This document shows positions 9,159 to 17,881 of a stretch of DNA of 64,000 nucleotides, in pieces; the stretch's first letter is position 1; each line of letters opens with the position of its first letter. A program made the position numbers and the translations under genes. A model generated the notes under the pieces. It was not told where the DNA came from, ran no database searches, and saw only the letters and a list, made by a program, of their open reading frames with translations. Source of the stretch: Bradyrhizobium erythrophlei (lineage in GTDB: Bacteria; Pseudomonadota; Alphaproteobacteria; Rhizobiales; Xanthobacteraceae); assembly GCA_900129675.1 (NCBI GenBank), contig FSRD01000001.1, positions 1 to 64,000 on the forward strand, written 5' to 3'.

Positions 9159-10151
9159 TTAGCGTTTGGTGAAAGCAACCGCGGCAACGATGATCGCGCC
9201 CTTGATCACGAGCTGCATCGGCGAGCTGACGCCGAGCAGCACGAGGCCATTGTTGAGCGTGCCGATGATGAGGCTGCCGAACAGCGTTCCCAGGATATAG
9301 CCGCGCCCGCCGAACAGGCTGCAGCCGCCGAGGATCACGGCAGCGATGACGTCGAGCTCCATGCCCTGCACGACGTCGGGCCGCGCGGCATGCGAGCGCG
9401 CCGAAAGCACCAGCGCTGCGAGACCGGCCAGCGTGCCGGTCAGGACAAAGGCCGCCGTCGTCACCCATTTGGTGTTGATGCCGGAATAGAGCGCCGCCGT
9501 CGGATTGCCGCCGACCGCGTAGATCCGCCGGCCGAACACGTTGTAGTGCAGCAGCAGGATGCCGACGATCATGGCCGCAAGCGTCCAGGCGATCGGCACC
9601 GGCATGCCGAGGAACGTGCCTTCACCGAAGATCGCGAAATACGTCTCGTTGGTGATGATGACGGGCTTGGTGTTGGTGACCATCATCGCCAGTCCCCGCG
9701 CCATGCTGAGCGTGCCGAGTGTCACCAGGAAGGACGGGATCGACAGCTGCGTGGTCAGGATGCCGTTGAGTAGGCCGACCAACGCACCGGTGCCGAGCCC
9801 AGCCACGGCGCCCACGACCCAACTGTTGTTGATCTGGCTCATCGCGAGCGCGGCCGCCATGCCCGACAGCGCCAGCGTCGATGCAACTGAAAGGTCGATC
9901 TGGCGCGCGATGATGACGAAGGTCATGCCGACCGCAATGATCGACACCAAGGTCGTCTGCCGGCCGATGTTCAGGAAATTATCGACCGACAGAAACCATG
10001 GCGATGACAGGCTGAACACGACAAGCAGGATCACGAAGGCGATATAGAGCATGTACGGACGCTCGCCGCGCAGCAGGTTCTGCAGCAGCTTGCGGCGGCG
10101 GTCGGATGCTGTCGGCGAGGCGACGACATTGGGCGCGGTCAGTTCGGTCAT
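9159..10151 (-). CDS. Sugar ABC transporter permease (RbsC type)
   Basis: 330 residues with about 8-10 hydrophobic segments and no binding domain, typical of BPD_transp_2 permeases. The motif AVGGNPTAALYSGIN matches the family signature region. ATG at 10151 overlaps the ATPase stop (ATGA), giving coupled translation. A 68-bp gap separates it from the binding-protein gene. It forms the membrane channel of the RbsBCA-like importer. Confidence 0.92.
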   Translation of the reverse strand: MTELTAPNVVASPTASDRRRKLLQNLLRGERPYMLYIAFVILLVVFSLSSPWFLSVDNFLNIGRQTTLVSIIAVGMTFVIIARQIDLSVASTLALSGMAAALAMSQINNSWVVGAVAGLGTGALVGLLNGILTTQLSIPSFLVTLGTLSMARGLAMMVTNTKPVIITNETYFAIFGEGTFLGMPVPIAWTLAAMIVGILLLHYNVFGRRIYAVGGNPTAALYSGINTKWVTTAAFVLTGTLAGLAALVLSARSHAARPDVVQGMELDVIAAVILGGCSLFGGRGYILGTLFGSLIIGTLNNGLVLLGVSSPMQLVIKGAIIVAAVAFTKR

Positions 10152-11740
10152 GCTGGCAACTCTTGCAATGCGTCCTTGGATGCGCTTTGGCCGGAAGCCT
10201 GGAGCAATTGAAGCAGATGGTGGAGTTCCTCGGCGTCGTCGATCTCGCCGCGCACCAGCGTTCTGACGACGCGGCCGTCGATGATCACCGAGATGCGGTC
10301 ACAGAGCTCGATCAGCTCGACGAGGTCGGACGAGACGACGAGGACGCCGGTGCCGTCGCGCACGGCATGCCGGATCACGCCGTAGATTTCCTCACGTGCG
10401 CCGACGTCGACGCCGACGGTGGGCTCGTCCAGCAGCAGCACGCGCGGCCTCGGGTCGTTCCATTTTCCAAACACGACCTTCTGCTGGTTACCGCCGGAGA
10501 GCGTCCGGACCAGGCTCGAGGCGCCCTGCGCTTTCACCGCGAGCTTGCCGATCGCGGTCTCCGCGCGCCTGACGGCGGCGCCTTGCTGCATCCAGCCCCA
10601 GCGCGAAAAATACGGAAGCCGTGACAGCGTAACGTTGCGTTCGATCGAATGGTCGAGCACCAAACCCTGAACGTGACGATCCTCGGGCACCAGCGCGATG
10701 CCGTGATCGATCGCGTCCGCCGGGCTCTTCGGCAACCATCGCCGGCCATCGATCTCGAATGTACCGCTCTCGACCGGCCGGAGGCCGAACACGGTCTCCA
10801 GAATCTCGGTGCGCCCGCTGCCGATTAATCCGGCGAGCCCGTGAATCTCGCCTCTCAGGACCGACAGGTCGACTTCGCGCAGCCGATCGTTGGAGACGTT
10901 CGACAGGGACAGGACCGGTGACGGATCGATAGAGCGCGTTGTCTGCGCCTCGGCCCGAACCGTAGCCGGCGCCAATCGATCCGATCCGACAATCGCATTC
11001 ACCAGGCGTCTCATGTCGGTGTCGGCCGTGACGAAGGTGCCGGCATTGGCCCCGTCGCGGAGCACGGTGACACGCTGCGAGATCTCGAAGACTTCATTCA
11101 GCCGGTGCGTCACATAGATCACGCCGACGCCGCGGCGCGTCACCTTCCCGATCGCATCGAACAGGATACGCACCTCGTCTGACGTCAGCGAGGACGTCGG
11201 CTCATCGAGGATGAGTAGCCGCACCTCGCCCATCAGCGCCTTTGCGATCTCCGTCATCTGGCGATAAGCGAAGGGCAGCGAGCCCACGGGCGCCTTGATG
11301 TCGAGGGGAATGCCGAGCTGCGTGAGGAACGCGCTCGCTTGCGCCATCAACTCACGCTTCCTGACAAAACCGAAACGGCCGAGCGGTTCACGGCCGAGCA
11401 ACAGATTGTCGGCGACGCTGAGCGACTCGACCAGACTCAAATCCTGATAGACGACGGCAATTCCCGCCTCGCGCGACTTTGCCGGGCTGTCGAACGCCAC
11501 CGGCTGGCCCGCGATCTCGATCGCGCCGCCGTCATAGGCATGAACGCCGCTAAGGATCTTGATCAGCGTGGATTTTCCGGCGCCGTTCTCACCGAGCAGC
11601 GCGTGCACCTCGCCGGCTCGCACCTCGAGGTTCACGTCGCGCAGCGCACGCACGCCGCCAAACCGCTTGTTGATGGCATTGACCATCACAAGCGGCGGCG
11701 GCGGCCGGGGCTGTGTTGCAACCGAACCAGACGGCTCCAA
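10148..11740 (-). CDS. Sugar ABC transporter ATP-binding protein, duplicated (RbsA type)
   Basis: 530 residues with two ABC domains as in RbsA/MglA. The first has Walker A GENGAGKSTLIK and Walker B LLILDEPTSSL. The second has a degenerate P-loop (GLIGSGRTEI), signature LSGGNQQKVVFGKW and Walker B VLLLDEPTVGVD. One competent and one weak site is normal for the family. The TTG start at 11740 is preceded by a GGAGGAG-like site. First gene of the ABC operon; the promoter region carries an AT-rich operator-like motif. Confidence 0.93.
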   Translation of the reverse strand: MEPSGSVATQPRPPPPLVMVNAINKRFGGVRALRDVNLEVRAGEVHALLGENGAGKSTLIKILSGVHAYDGGAIEIAGQPVAFDSPAKSREAGIAVVYQDLSLVESLSVADNLLLGREPLGRFGFVRKRELMAQASAFLTQLGIPLDIKAPVGSLPFAYRQMTEIAKALMGEVRLLILDEPTSSLTSDEVRILFDAIGKVTRRGVGVIYVTHRLNEVFEISQRVTVLRDGANAGTFVTADTDMRRLVNAIVGSDRLAPATVRAEAQTTRSIDPSPVLSLSNVSNDRLREVDLSVLRGEIHGLAGLIGSGRTEILETVFGLRPVESGTFEIDGRRWLPKSPADAIDHGIALVPEDRHVQGLVLDHSIERNVTLSRLPYFSRWGWMQQGAAVRRAETAIGKLAVKAQGASSLVRTLSGGNQQKVVFGKWNDPRPRVLLLDEPTVGVDVGAREEIYGVIRHAVRDGTGVLVVSSDLVELIELCDRISVIIDGRVVRTLVRGEIDDAEELHHLLQLLQASGQSASKDALQELPA

Positions 11741-11785
11741 ATTCTCCTCCCCGCTCGCCCCATCGCTGGTACGATGGTGACATTT

Positions 11786-11815
11786 TGTTATTATTGCAAC
11801 TTACTGTGTTATAAT
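11786..11815. promoter_or_regulatory. AT-rich operator-like motif upstream of the sugar ABC operon
   Basis: Contains TGTTATTATTGCAAC and, seven bases later, TGTTATAAT. The first closely resembles the inverted repeat upstream of deoC (TGTTATTATTATAACA), which suggests one regulator controls both operons. This is inference from similarity. Confidence 0.5.
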
Positions 11816-12039
11816 TCTATCAGTTCACCTCCCCTGTCAATGGCCAATGGAGGTCGCGCCGACGAGGGTTTGCGGGGTGGAAGAGGCAATCAGCCTTCCT
11901 GACCACAGCAGCTGCTCGGCACAAACGGCCATCGCCTGGCCCTGACGCCGGCGATCTGCCGAGCGGCGTTCTGCCGAGCACGTTCGCTCGCGATTTGGAT
12001 GAGGTGTCCTTGCTGGCGCGCCCTATAGTCATTGGCATT

Positions 12040-12628
12040 CGGCCGCTTGTAACGCATATGCCGTGCGACATGGCCTTCGCCAATATGCCCGTTGAACGGG
12101 CCAATGGAACGCTGCAGGACCGGCTGGTGAAGGAGATGCGGCTATGCGGCATCGATACCATCGCGGCCGGCAACGCGTTCCTAGTTCATTGATGACTACA
12201 ACGCGCGGTTTGCCAAGGCACCTCTTGAGGATCGCGATGTTCACCGGTCCCTCGCCGGACATGACGACCTCGACGATGCTTTTGCCTGGAAGGAACAGCG
12301 CACGGTCTCGATGAACCTGACGCTGCAGTATGACCAGGTGCTGCTTATCCTGGAGCCAAACGGGATTGCACGGTCGCTGGCGCGCAAGCGGGTCATGGTG
12401 ATCAACTACCCCGACGGACGACTGGCGATCCGGTACAACGGCGTCGACTTGTCCTACCGCACCTTCGACGAGCGGCCGCAGGTGAACCCGGCCGCGATCG
12501 TCGAGAACAAGCGCCTGGGTCCGATCCTGGCCTACATCGCCAAGCAGCAAAAGAAGCTCGACATGTCCCGTTCAGCCAAGGCGCCACGGCGACGTGGCCA
12601 GAACAACCATATGTTCAAGGTCGGATAG
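12040..12628 (+). pseudogene. ISNCY-family transposase, C-terminal remnant with a frameshift
   Basis: Reads as the C-terminal part of an ISNCY transposase: ERANGTLQDRLVKEMRL and GIDTIAAGNAFL in one frame, then IDDYNARFAKAPLEDRDVHR, MNLTLQYDQVLLILEP and VVNYPDGR-like INYPDGRLAIRYNG in another. The frame breaks at about 12190. The N-terminal DDE part is missing, so the element is dead. An end-like sequence (GTGACATTTCTAACTTGCC) follows at about 12740. The flanking 11820-12040 holds nothing I can name. Confidence 0.75.
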
Positions 12629-12759
12629 ATGGACACCCGGGCGTCGCGTTGCGCGATCTGGAAGCTTCACGCGCCGCCCTCTCGAGAAGCAGATATCAAC
12701 CCCAGCCCAAAGAAAGGCGGCTATCCTGCTCCCCACCGAGTGACATTTCTAACTTGCCT

Positions 12760-13430
12760 AAATCGTGACTTCCCTAAATGGCGGCGACAGTGCCGGAATC
12801 TCATGACGAGCGCCAACCGCTTGGACGCGAAACGTCCGTCGTGCCGCCCTGCGCGTAGCAGCGGAACGGCGCCGGCGGCTTCGCTGACGGCCGCCGGCCG
12901 CGAGCTTTCGTTGTCGATGGCCTCGCGGATCTTCTCTTCCATGAAGTCCAGGAGGTCGAGGACGAAGGGTGCGAATTCGGTGCGGCGGTTGGAAGGCATG
13001 ATGGCGTGCTCCGGTTGGTTTCGGTCTCGACCGTGTAGCCGCCCAAGGTTTCAATGGGTCTCGTCGGCCAAAGAAAACGAGCTCAAGGCGCGCAGCGGCG
13101 ACAGTTGTTGACGCGAAGAAAAGTTAGCTTCCCGAGGAGACCGCTGGCCAACTGAAGCAGCGATCTCACATGCCGATGCCGCCAGAGCACTTCTTGGAAG
13201 ACGCGGCCTACATGTACTGGCCTGCCCAAGTGATGTGAGGAGCCGCCCATCACATTTTCCCTTGCAGCAACCTATGCGGCCCAGTGCTGCTGAGCGGCTT
13301 CGTCGCAGGGCAGGACTATCACCTAGTCTGATCGGACTTACGGGAGCGGGCCTAACCTGCGAGCAGGCCGTTTACTACGGCCGGCTCGCAGAAAAAGCGT
13401 GCCGGATTCCGCCATGTTTCTAATAGGTTG
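12760..13430. other. Stretch without a recognisable gene
   Basis: Short open frames occur on both strands (for example 12721-12999 minus and 13235-13423 plus), but none shows a family motif, a good ribosome site or a convincing neighbour. Probably IS debris and decayed sequence between the sugar locus and the prophage-like element. Confidence 0.4.
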
Positions 13431-13434
13431 CGAG

Positions 13435-13511
13435 ATCGAGTCGTTCTCAAAACGAAAACCGGGGGTATCGAGTCGTTCTTAAAGTCAAAATCGAGTCGTT
13501 TTCAAAATGCG
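13435..13511. repeat. Three direct repeats of an ATCGAGTCGTT motif
   Basis: The 11-mer ATCGAGTCGTT starts at 13435, 13467 and 13490, each followed by pyrimidines and an A-run (TCTCAAA, CTTAAA, TTCAAA). Spacings of 32 and 23 bp. The arrangement is iteron-like or a binding-site cluster, but no replication gene is adjacent. Confidence 0.5.
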
Positions 13512-13655
13512 GGGTCCAGCAATATCAAAGGGATATCCGGCATCCGCCTTGAGGGACTTTTCGTGGGTTCGATTTTTCAGTTTGCAATTTGCGGCGACCG
13601 CCGCTCGAATTCGGCTTCCAAAAGAGCGCGAATAGTTTCGGCATCGGACTGAGCC

Positions 13656-13940
13656 TCATCCATCAATGCTTTGATGGCTCCTAACCGCTGCCAATAACGG
13701 TCTCATAGGCCCTCGCCAACTACATCCCGCATCTGTTCTGCCGCTAGTACGGCCTGTTTCTCCAAAGGCGGCAAGTCGCGCCATGCGAGCCGCTGTACCT
13801 TCGATGTTTCGCCTAGTTGGCGAACCTTTTGCGGTCGTGCTTTCCATCCACTTCCGCCAATCACTACCGCCTTTTGATTGATTGCAAGGTCCGCAGGCGG
13901 GCACAAGATTATCTGCCGTATCGTCGTGGATTGTCTTCAT
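13656..13940 (-). pseudogene. HNH endonuclease remnant
   Basis: The N-terminal part reads IHDDTADNLVPACGPCNQSKGG, the C-terminal half of an HNH nuclease core with a CxxC zinc knuckle. A plausible C-terminal continuation (QRLAWRDLPPLEKQAVLAAE) is in a different frame. Upstream, a perfect 31-bp tandem duplication at 13908-13969 also shifts the frame. At least two lesions make a functional protein unlikely. HNH genes often neighbour terminase genes in phages, consistent with the small-terminase-like fragment at 14438. Confidence 0.6.
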
Positions 13941-13969
13941 TATCTGCCGTATCGTCGTGGATTGTCTTC
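13908..13969. repeat. Perfect 31-bp tandem duplication
   Basis: Positions 13908-13938 are repeated exactly at 13939-13969. The unit is not a multiple of three and lies inside the HNH remnant, so it shifts that reading frame. Exact identity suggests a recent slippage event. Confidence 0.9.
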
Positions 13970-14094
13970 GTCACCGGCCCGCATCCGCGTCTATTCCAAC
14001 GCCACGGCCTGACAAATCTCCAGTTAGGGAGGTTAGGCCGCATAGGTTCAAAGTTCGGTAGAACGTCGAATTGGAGATTTTAGCAGCGTTAGGT

Positions 14095-14337
14095 TCATTT
14101 GCTTTCGATAATTGCGGTGACCCGGTCGAAAATTTCTCGTGCGGTACCAACAACATTTCCGCCTGCCCATTCGTCAAACGCCCTTGCATAGAAATTTTTG
14201 GATGCCTGTTCGTCACCCACAACCGTTACTGTGTCGGCGGCTCTATTGTACCGCAACGCTCTTTCTTCAAGACCTAGATTTTCCAAGGTTACAAACCGGT
14301 CTTCTAGCTCGTCTGATTTCCGTGCCGCTTCACTCAT
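14095..14337 (-). CDS. Hypothetical protein, 80 residues
   Basis: Acidic, mostly helical small protein (MSEAARKSDELEDRFVTLEN, later FYARAFDEWAGGNVVGTARE). No family recognised. It lies between the HNH remnant and the small-terminase-like fragment. The tidy length and protein-like composition support a real gene, but nothing shows its function. Confidence 0.45.
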   Translation of the reverse strand: MSEAARKSDELEDRFVTLENLGLEERALRYNRAADTVTVVGDEQASKNFYARAFDEWAGGNVVGTAREIFDRVTAIIESK

Positions 14338-14437
14338 TGTTCAACCTACGCTGTTCAACCTGTTCAACCTCCCCTCTCGCTACGAATGTGACCCGGATTT
14401 GCGGCAACAGCGCGACAAAATATTAACGGAGCCGCCC

Positions 14438-14857
14438 ATGAAAGGTCGCAAACCAAACATTACCCCCCTACACGGTGCACTAGACAAGGCACCACCGGCA
14501 CCGGCTTGGTTGCCGAAGTTCTCGCCCCGTCCCGGTGGAAAGGACTTTCCGAAAATGGGCAATTTGCTTCCGGCCCCTAGTGACCGCTCGGACACGCGTA
14601 TGGCATTCGCCGAACACGACGACGGCCAAACAAAGCGATTGCGTTATTGCGAGGAAGCAGTTTCGATGGCGTGCGGTCCACGTACCCGCGAACCGACTAT
14701 TGGCAAGCGCCTGACCGGGAAGGAACTGAATGGCCCCGATACACAGCTAACCTTTGCTGGTCGCTGCCCCATTTTGTTCAACAACACAGGGGTTCCTAAT
14801 CCGCTGGTTGCCTTCCGTCCTCGATGGCGACAGCAGTCAACTGTTCGGGATCGGTAA
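14438..14857 (+). CDS. Possible P27-type small terminase, atypical after the N-terminus
   Basis: The first 25 residues (MKGRKPNITPLHGALDKAPP, then APAWLPKF) closely match the N-terminus of P27-family phage small terminase subunits, which recognise the packaging site. The remaining about 110 residues do not resemble that family. The gene is therefore probably truncated and fused to foreign sequence, or frameshifted soon after the start. It sits upstream of the large terminase genes, from which it is separated by an IS copy. Start ATG 14438. Confidence 0.45.
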   Translation: MKGRKPNITPLHGALDKAPPAPAWLPKFSPRPGGKDFPKMGNLLPAPSDRSDTRMAFAEHDDGQTKRLRYCEEAVSMACGPRTREPTIGKRLTGKELNGPDTQLTFAGRCPILFNNTGVPNPLVAFRPRWRQQSTVRDR

Positions 14858-15029
14858 CGCCATCTGATGCGGCCAACAGAATTCGTTGGGCCATTTTGGC
14901 TTTCGTTGCGGGTGTCCGGTTTGCCTTCTCGATCTGCCCCACCGCTGAATCGAGAACGGAACGCATTGTCGAGACCAATTCGGGATTAAACTCAGATGGC
15001 GACAGTTTGGGCGATAGCGTCTTCCGCAT
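14796..15029 (-). CDS. Small hypothetical protein typical of Bradyrhizobium genomes
   Basis: 77 residues from ATG 15029 (MRKTLSPKLSPSEFNPELVS, later NRTPATKAKMAQRILLAASD and EQLTAVAIEDGR). I recall similar short proteins as frequent conserved hypotheticals in Bradyrhizobium. Function unknown. It overlaps the 3' end of the terminase-like frame on the other strand, which further argues that the latter is not intact. Confidence 0.6.
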   Translation of the reverse strand: MRKTLSPKLSPSEFNPELVSTMRSVLDSAVGQIEKANRTPATKAKMAQRILLAASDGVTDPEQLTAVAIEDGRQPAD

Positions 15030-15148
15030 AGGGCACTCCATTGATGAGCATCGTCTATCCCGACAGTGAGTCGAGGAAGTGACACCGCTTGCACTATGTT
15101 GTGATTCTTCACGGCCATCGGTGGCACAATAACGTCATCAAAACGAAA

Positions 15149-15171
15149 CCCCGCCGGTGAAACCAGCGGGG
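15149..15171. terminator. Hairpin between two small minus-strand genes
   Basis: Stem CCCCGC / GCGGGG with the loop CGGTGAAACCA, between the gene ending at 15202 and the start at 15029. No clear T-run; probable rho-independent or mRNA-stabilising hairpin. Confidence 0.45.
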
Positions 15172-15201
15172 CGGGAATGCTAACAATAAATTGAAAGGCC
15201 G

Positions 15202-15378
15202 TTATCCTCGTGTATCGAGTGACACTCCCAGCATCGAGGCTTTCACGGCAGTTGCCCCTGCGGTGCGCTTCAATGTACGTGCAATCTTATCGACGCCAAC
15301 TTTCTTTTTGGCGAGTCCTTTTAGCTTGTGAATCTCGGTAGCGGTCCATTCACGACGCACTTTAGTTTTCTTCGCCAT
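15202..15378 (-). CDS. Small basic hypothetical protein with a Myb/SANT-like helix pattern
   Basis: 58 residues from ATG 15378 (MAKKTKVRREWTATEIHKLK), then KKKVGVDKIARTLKRTAGAT. The W-T-x-x-E-x-x-x-L-K...I-A-x-x-L-x-R-T spacing recalls SANT/Myb or homeodomain-like DNA-binding helices; that is inference. A GGAG site precedes the ATG. It follows a 50-residue gene by 14 bp on the same strand. Confidence 0.6.
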   Translation of the reverse strand: MAKKTKVRREWTATEIHKLKGLAKKKVGVDKIARTLKRTAGATAVKASMLGVSLDTRG

Positions 15379-15392
15379 TGTCACTCCAGTAT

Positions 15393-15545
15393 TCAAAGGA
15401 GTGGCGTTCTACCACAGCACTTGCATTTGGCAAGCGATTGGACGGCACGCAATTCAAAGCCGACTCGTTGCAAGTTATCCTCTACATTTGAAACCGTTAT
15501 CCAGTTAAGGCTGTGATCTTGAATCTGCACTTCCGCATAGTTCAT
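15393..15545 (-). CDS. Small hypothetical protein, 50 residues
   Basis: MNYAEVQIQDHSLNWITVSN at the start and a Cys-rich C-terminus (AKCKCCGRTPLL). A strong GGAGGGAGAG ribosome site lies just upstream of ATG 15545. First of two tandem small genes. No family recognised. Confidence 0.5.
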   Translation of the reverse strand: MNYAEVQIQDHSLNWITVSNVEDNLQRVGFELRAVQSLAKCKCCGRTPLL

Positions 15546-15625
15546 GATGCTCTCCCTCCTTGCTGCAGCATTTGTTGGGAACTGACCGGCGGGCTTAGAC
15601 GGGCTAACTAACACAGGCTTGAACG

Positions 15626-16717
15626 CCGTGTACCGAAAATCTAAATCCGAACGTATTGACGATGAAGTCCGCCCAGTATGGCGCGCGAATTTATGACGCC
15701 GGATCGCTGAACCTGGCGAGAGACAGGCGCATCTTTGTTCAATGACCGATGCGTTCTCATGCCGTTGTAATAGTCCGCATAGTTTTTCAGAATCCGACGC
15801 AGATGTTCCTCGTCCAGGACAATGATGTGGTCCAAACACTCGCGCCGGATCGATCCGATCAGCCGTTCGGCAAAGCAGTTCTGCCAAGGCGAGGCCGGTG
15901 CAATTGGCTTGTCTCGGATACCCATGGCACGCAGTCGGCGCGTGACGACAGTGCCGTAGATACGATCTCGATCTCGGATCATATAGCGCGGAGCGCCATC
16001 CCAAGGAAAAGCCTCGGTGATCTGACGTGCAACCCACTCCGCCATCGGGTTGGTTGTGACGCCGATCCAGACGAGATCTCTGCGATCAAGCCGGATGATG
16101 ACGAAGCCATACAGCAGCTTAAAGCCAATGGTCGGTACTACGAACAAATCCATGGCGGCGATGTCCGGCGCGTGGTTTCGCAGAAAGGTCCGCCATTCCT
16201 GACTTGGAGGCCCGCGTCGCTTGACCATATACTTGGCGACACTTGATTGAGCGACGCTAAACCCGAGCTTGAGCAGTTCGCCGTGGATGCGCGGCGCACC
16301 CCAAAGCAAATTCTCTGTGCTCATCTGCCGGATCAGCGCGCGCAATTCTGTCTCGATCTGCGGTCGCCCTCCCCGTCGACACGATTTCCAACGCCAATAG
16401 CGGCGAAAGCCGGCCCGATGCCAACCCACCAGCGTTTCGGGTCGAATAATCATGAGAACCGGAAGGATCGACGGGAACCAGCGATAGAGCTGAACGAAGA
16501 ACCAGCGGTCGTTGTTCGTGAGGCGAGCCCGGCCTTTCAGCTTGCGTCGCAAGACGATCAGCTGATGTCGAAGCACTGCATTCTCCGCCTCAAGCCGGAT
16601 GTTCGACTTGAATGGCGAGGCCAGCACGGCCACAACGAAGCAGATCAGCGCGACCATCGCGCCAACTTAGCCGATTCTATCATTCGATAAACCCGGATAG
16701 GGTTTTCGGTACACACA
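15626..16717. mobile_element. Integrase-core insertion sequence, copy 1
   Basis: Terminal inverted repeats GTGTACCGAAAA (15628) and TTTTCGGTACAC (ending 16714, extending to CAG at 16717) bound about 1.09 kb with one transposase gene. A second, frameshifted copy lies at 61372-62443, and more distant 3' fragments at 51935-52430. This copy splits the prophage-like region just upstream of the large terminase. Confidence 0.85.
15641..16657 (-). CDS. Integrase-core (rve) transposase, copy 1
   Basis: 338 residues, one long frame. The N-terminal hydrophobic stretch and LEAENAVLRHQLIVLRRKLK coiled region precede an rve integrase core: MDLFVVPTIGF, MIRDRDRIYG with the second catalytic Asp, and the C-terminal ERLIGSIRRECLDH containing the third catalytic acidic residue. 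One position differs from the fragment at 51.9 kb (QNCFAERL here, QTGFAERL there). The gene appears intact, so this copy may be active. IS family is uncertain; the layout resembles IS3/IS481-related single-frame elements. Confidence 0.8.
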   Translation of the reverse strand: MVALICFVVAVLASPFKSNIRLEAENAVLRHQLIVLRRKLKGRARLTNNDRWFFVQLYRWFPSILPVLMIIRPETLVGWHRAGFRRYWRWKSCRRGGRPQIETELRALIRQMSTENLLWGAPRIHGELLKLGFSVAQSSVAKYMVKRRGPPSQEWRTFLRNHAPDIAAMDLFVVPTIGFKLLYGFVIIRLDRRDLVWIGVTTNPMAEWVARQITEAFPWDGAPRYMIRDRDRIYGTVVTRRLRAMGIRDKPIAPASPWQNCFAERLIGSIRRECLDHIIVLDEEHLRRILKNYADYYNGMRTHRSLNKDAPVSRQVQRSGVINSRAILGGLHRQYVRI

Positions 16718-16719
16718 GC

Positions 16720-17094
16720 CTGAGTGTTCTCGATTACCTGGCGGTCATGCGCGGCGTCCTGCTGCAGGAATTTCAGCTTTGCGCCTCGGTCCATGACAGG
16801 AACGGAACCGCGGTCCTGGCCGGCCGGCTGACGGAGGTGCTTCGCGAGGTCGGCAAGATCACGGGCGAGCTAATGCGGACACCGGGCGTGATGAACGTCA
16901 GCAACACTGTGAATTTCGTCAACTCCCCGGTGTTCGTCGACCTCCAGCAAATGCTCATAAAGCGCCTGGCCAACCGTCCCGACGCACTGGCAGAGGTGAT
17001 CGATGGGTTGCGCGAGCTAGAGAGCCGGTCCGCGCCACAGGCCCGCGCTCCGATGATCGAGCACCAGGGGGGCGCGCATGCATCAGCCGCCTAG
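16720..17094 (+). pseudogene. Phage gene upstream of terminase, 5' end removed by the IS
   Basis: The coding frame runs straight out of the IS right end (SVLDYLAVMRGVLLQEFQLC) and continues to 17094 (SNTVNFVNSPVFVDLQQMLI, RPDALAEVIDGLRELE). It overlaps the terminase ATPase start by 17 bp, as phage packaging genes often do. Position suggests a small-terminase or packaging accessory role, but no family is recognised. An ATG at 16747 could still give a 115-residue product. Confidence 0.55.
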
Positions 17095-17881
17095 CCCATA
17101 CCGCCAGCTCGCGTACGCTCTCGATCCGGTCCTGTGGGCTCAGGAGGTCTTGGGATTCGAGGCCGACGATTGGCAGAAAGTGTTGCTACGCACCAGCGAG
17201 CGGCAAGCCATCCTGAACAATTCGCGACAATCCGGCAAATCCGTCGTTTGCGCGATCAAGGGATTACACAAGGCGATCTTTTCGCCCGACAGTCTGGTTT
17301 TGCTGGTCTCGCCATCACTGCGGCAGTCCAAGGAGCTGTTCGGAAAGGTCACCGGCTTCCTGAAATCGCTGCAGCCGGCCCAGATCCTCGAGGAAGACAA
17401 CCGCCTTTCGTGCACGCTCGAGAACGGAAGCCGGATTTGTTCGTTGCCGGGCGATCCGAAGAATATTCGCGGCTTCAGTGCGCCAGCCATGATTCTTGAG
17501 GATGAAAGTGCATGGGTTTCCGACGAATTGTTCGGCGCAATTAAGCCAATGCTCGCGGTCTCGCGCGGCCAATTGATTTTAATGTCGACCCCATTTGGCA
17601 GAAGGGGACATTTTTTCGATACCTGGCAAAGCGGCGGCGACGCTTGGCAGCGGATTTCCGTTCCGGCGACGGACTGTCCGCGCATCTCCAAGGAATTCCT
17701 CGACCAGGAACGCGCCTCAATGAGTGAGTGGCGTTTTCGCCAGGAATACATGTGTGAGTTTGTGGAAACGGTCGATCAGATCTTCTCTTACGACGTCATC
17801 AGGGCCGCATTCGATCCCGCGGTGACACCGCTTTTCAGTTCCGAGGAGATTGTCCGAATGGCAGCAGGGGCAGCAGCATGA
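17078..17881 (+). CDS. Phage terminase large subunit, ATPase half
   Basis: 267 residues holding the packaging ATPase only. A Walker A-like motif RQSGKS is at residues 50-55 (NNSRQSGKSVVCAIKGLH), Walker B MILEDES at 138-144, and a coupling-type motif LILMSTPFGRRGHFF follows. The frame ends before the nuclease domain, which is encoded by the next gene through an ATGA overlap. It would drive DNA translocation into a capsid. The split into two genes is discussed as a finding. Confidence 0.88.
   Translation: MHQPPSPYRQLAYALDPVLWAQEVLGFEADDWQKVLLRTSERQAILNNSRQSGKSVVCAIKGLHKAIFSPDSLVLLVSPSLRQSKELFGKVTGFLKSLQPAQILEEDNRLSCTLENGSRICSLPGDPKNIRGFSAPAMILEDESAWVSDELFGAIKPMLAVSRGQLILMSTPFGRRGHFFDTWQSGGDAWQRISVPATDCPRISKEFLDQERASMSEWRFRQEYMCEFVETVDQIFSYDVIRAAFDPAVTPLFSSEEIVRMAAGAAA

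Noticed and set aside
12721..12999. 92-codon minus-strand frame (LDFMEEKIREAIDNESSRPA)
   Set aside because: The first 30 residues look protein-like, but the rest is Arg/His-rich, there is no family match and the region is IS debris. Too weak to call.
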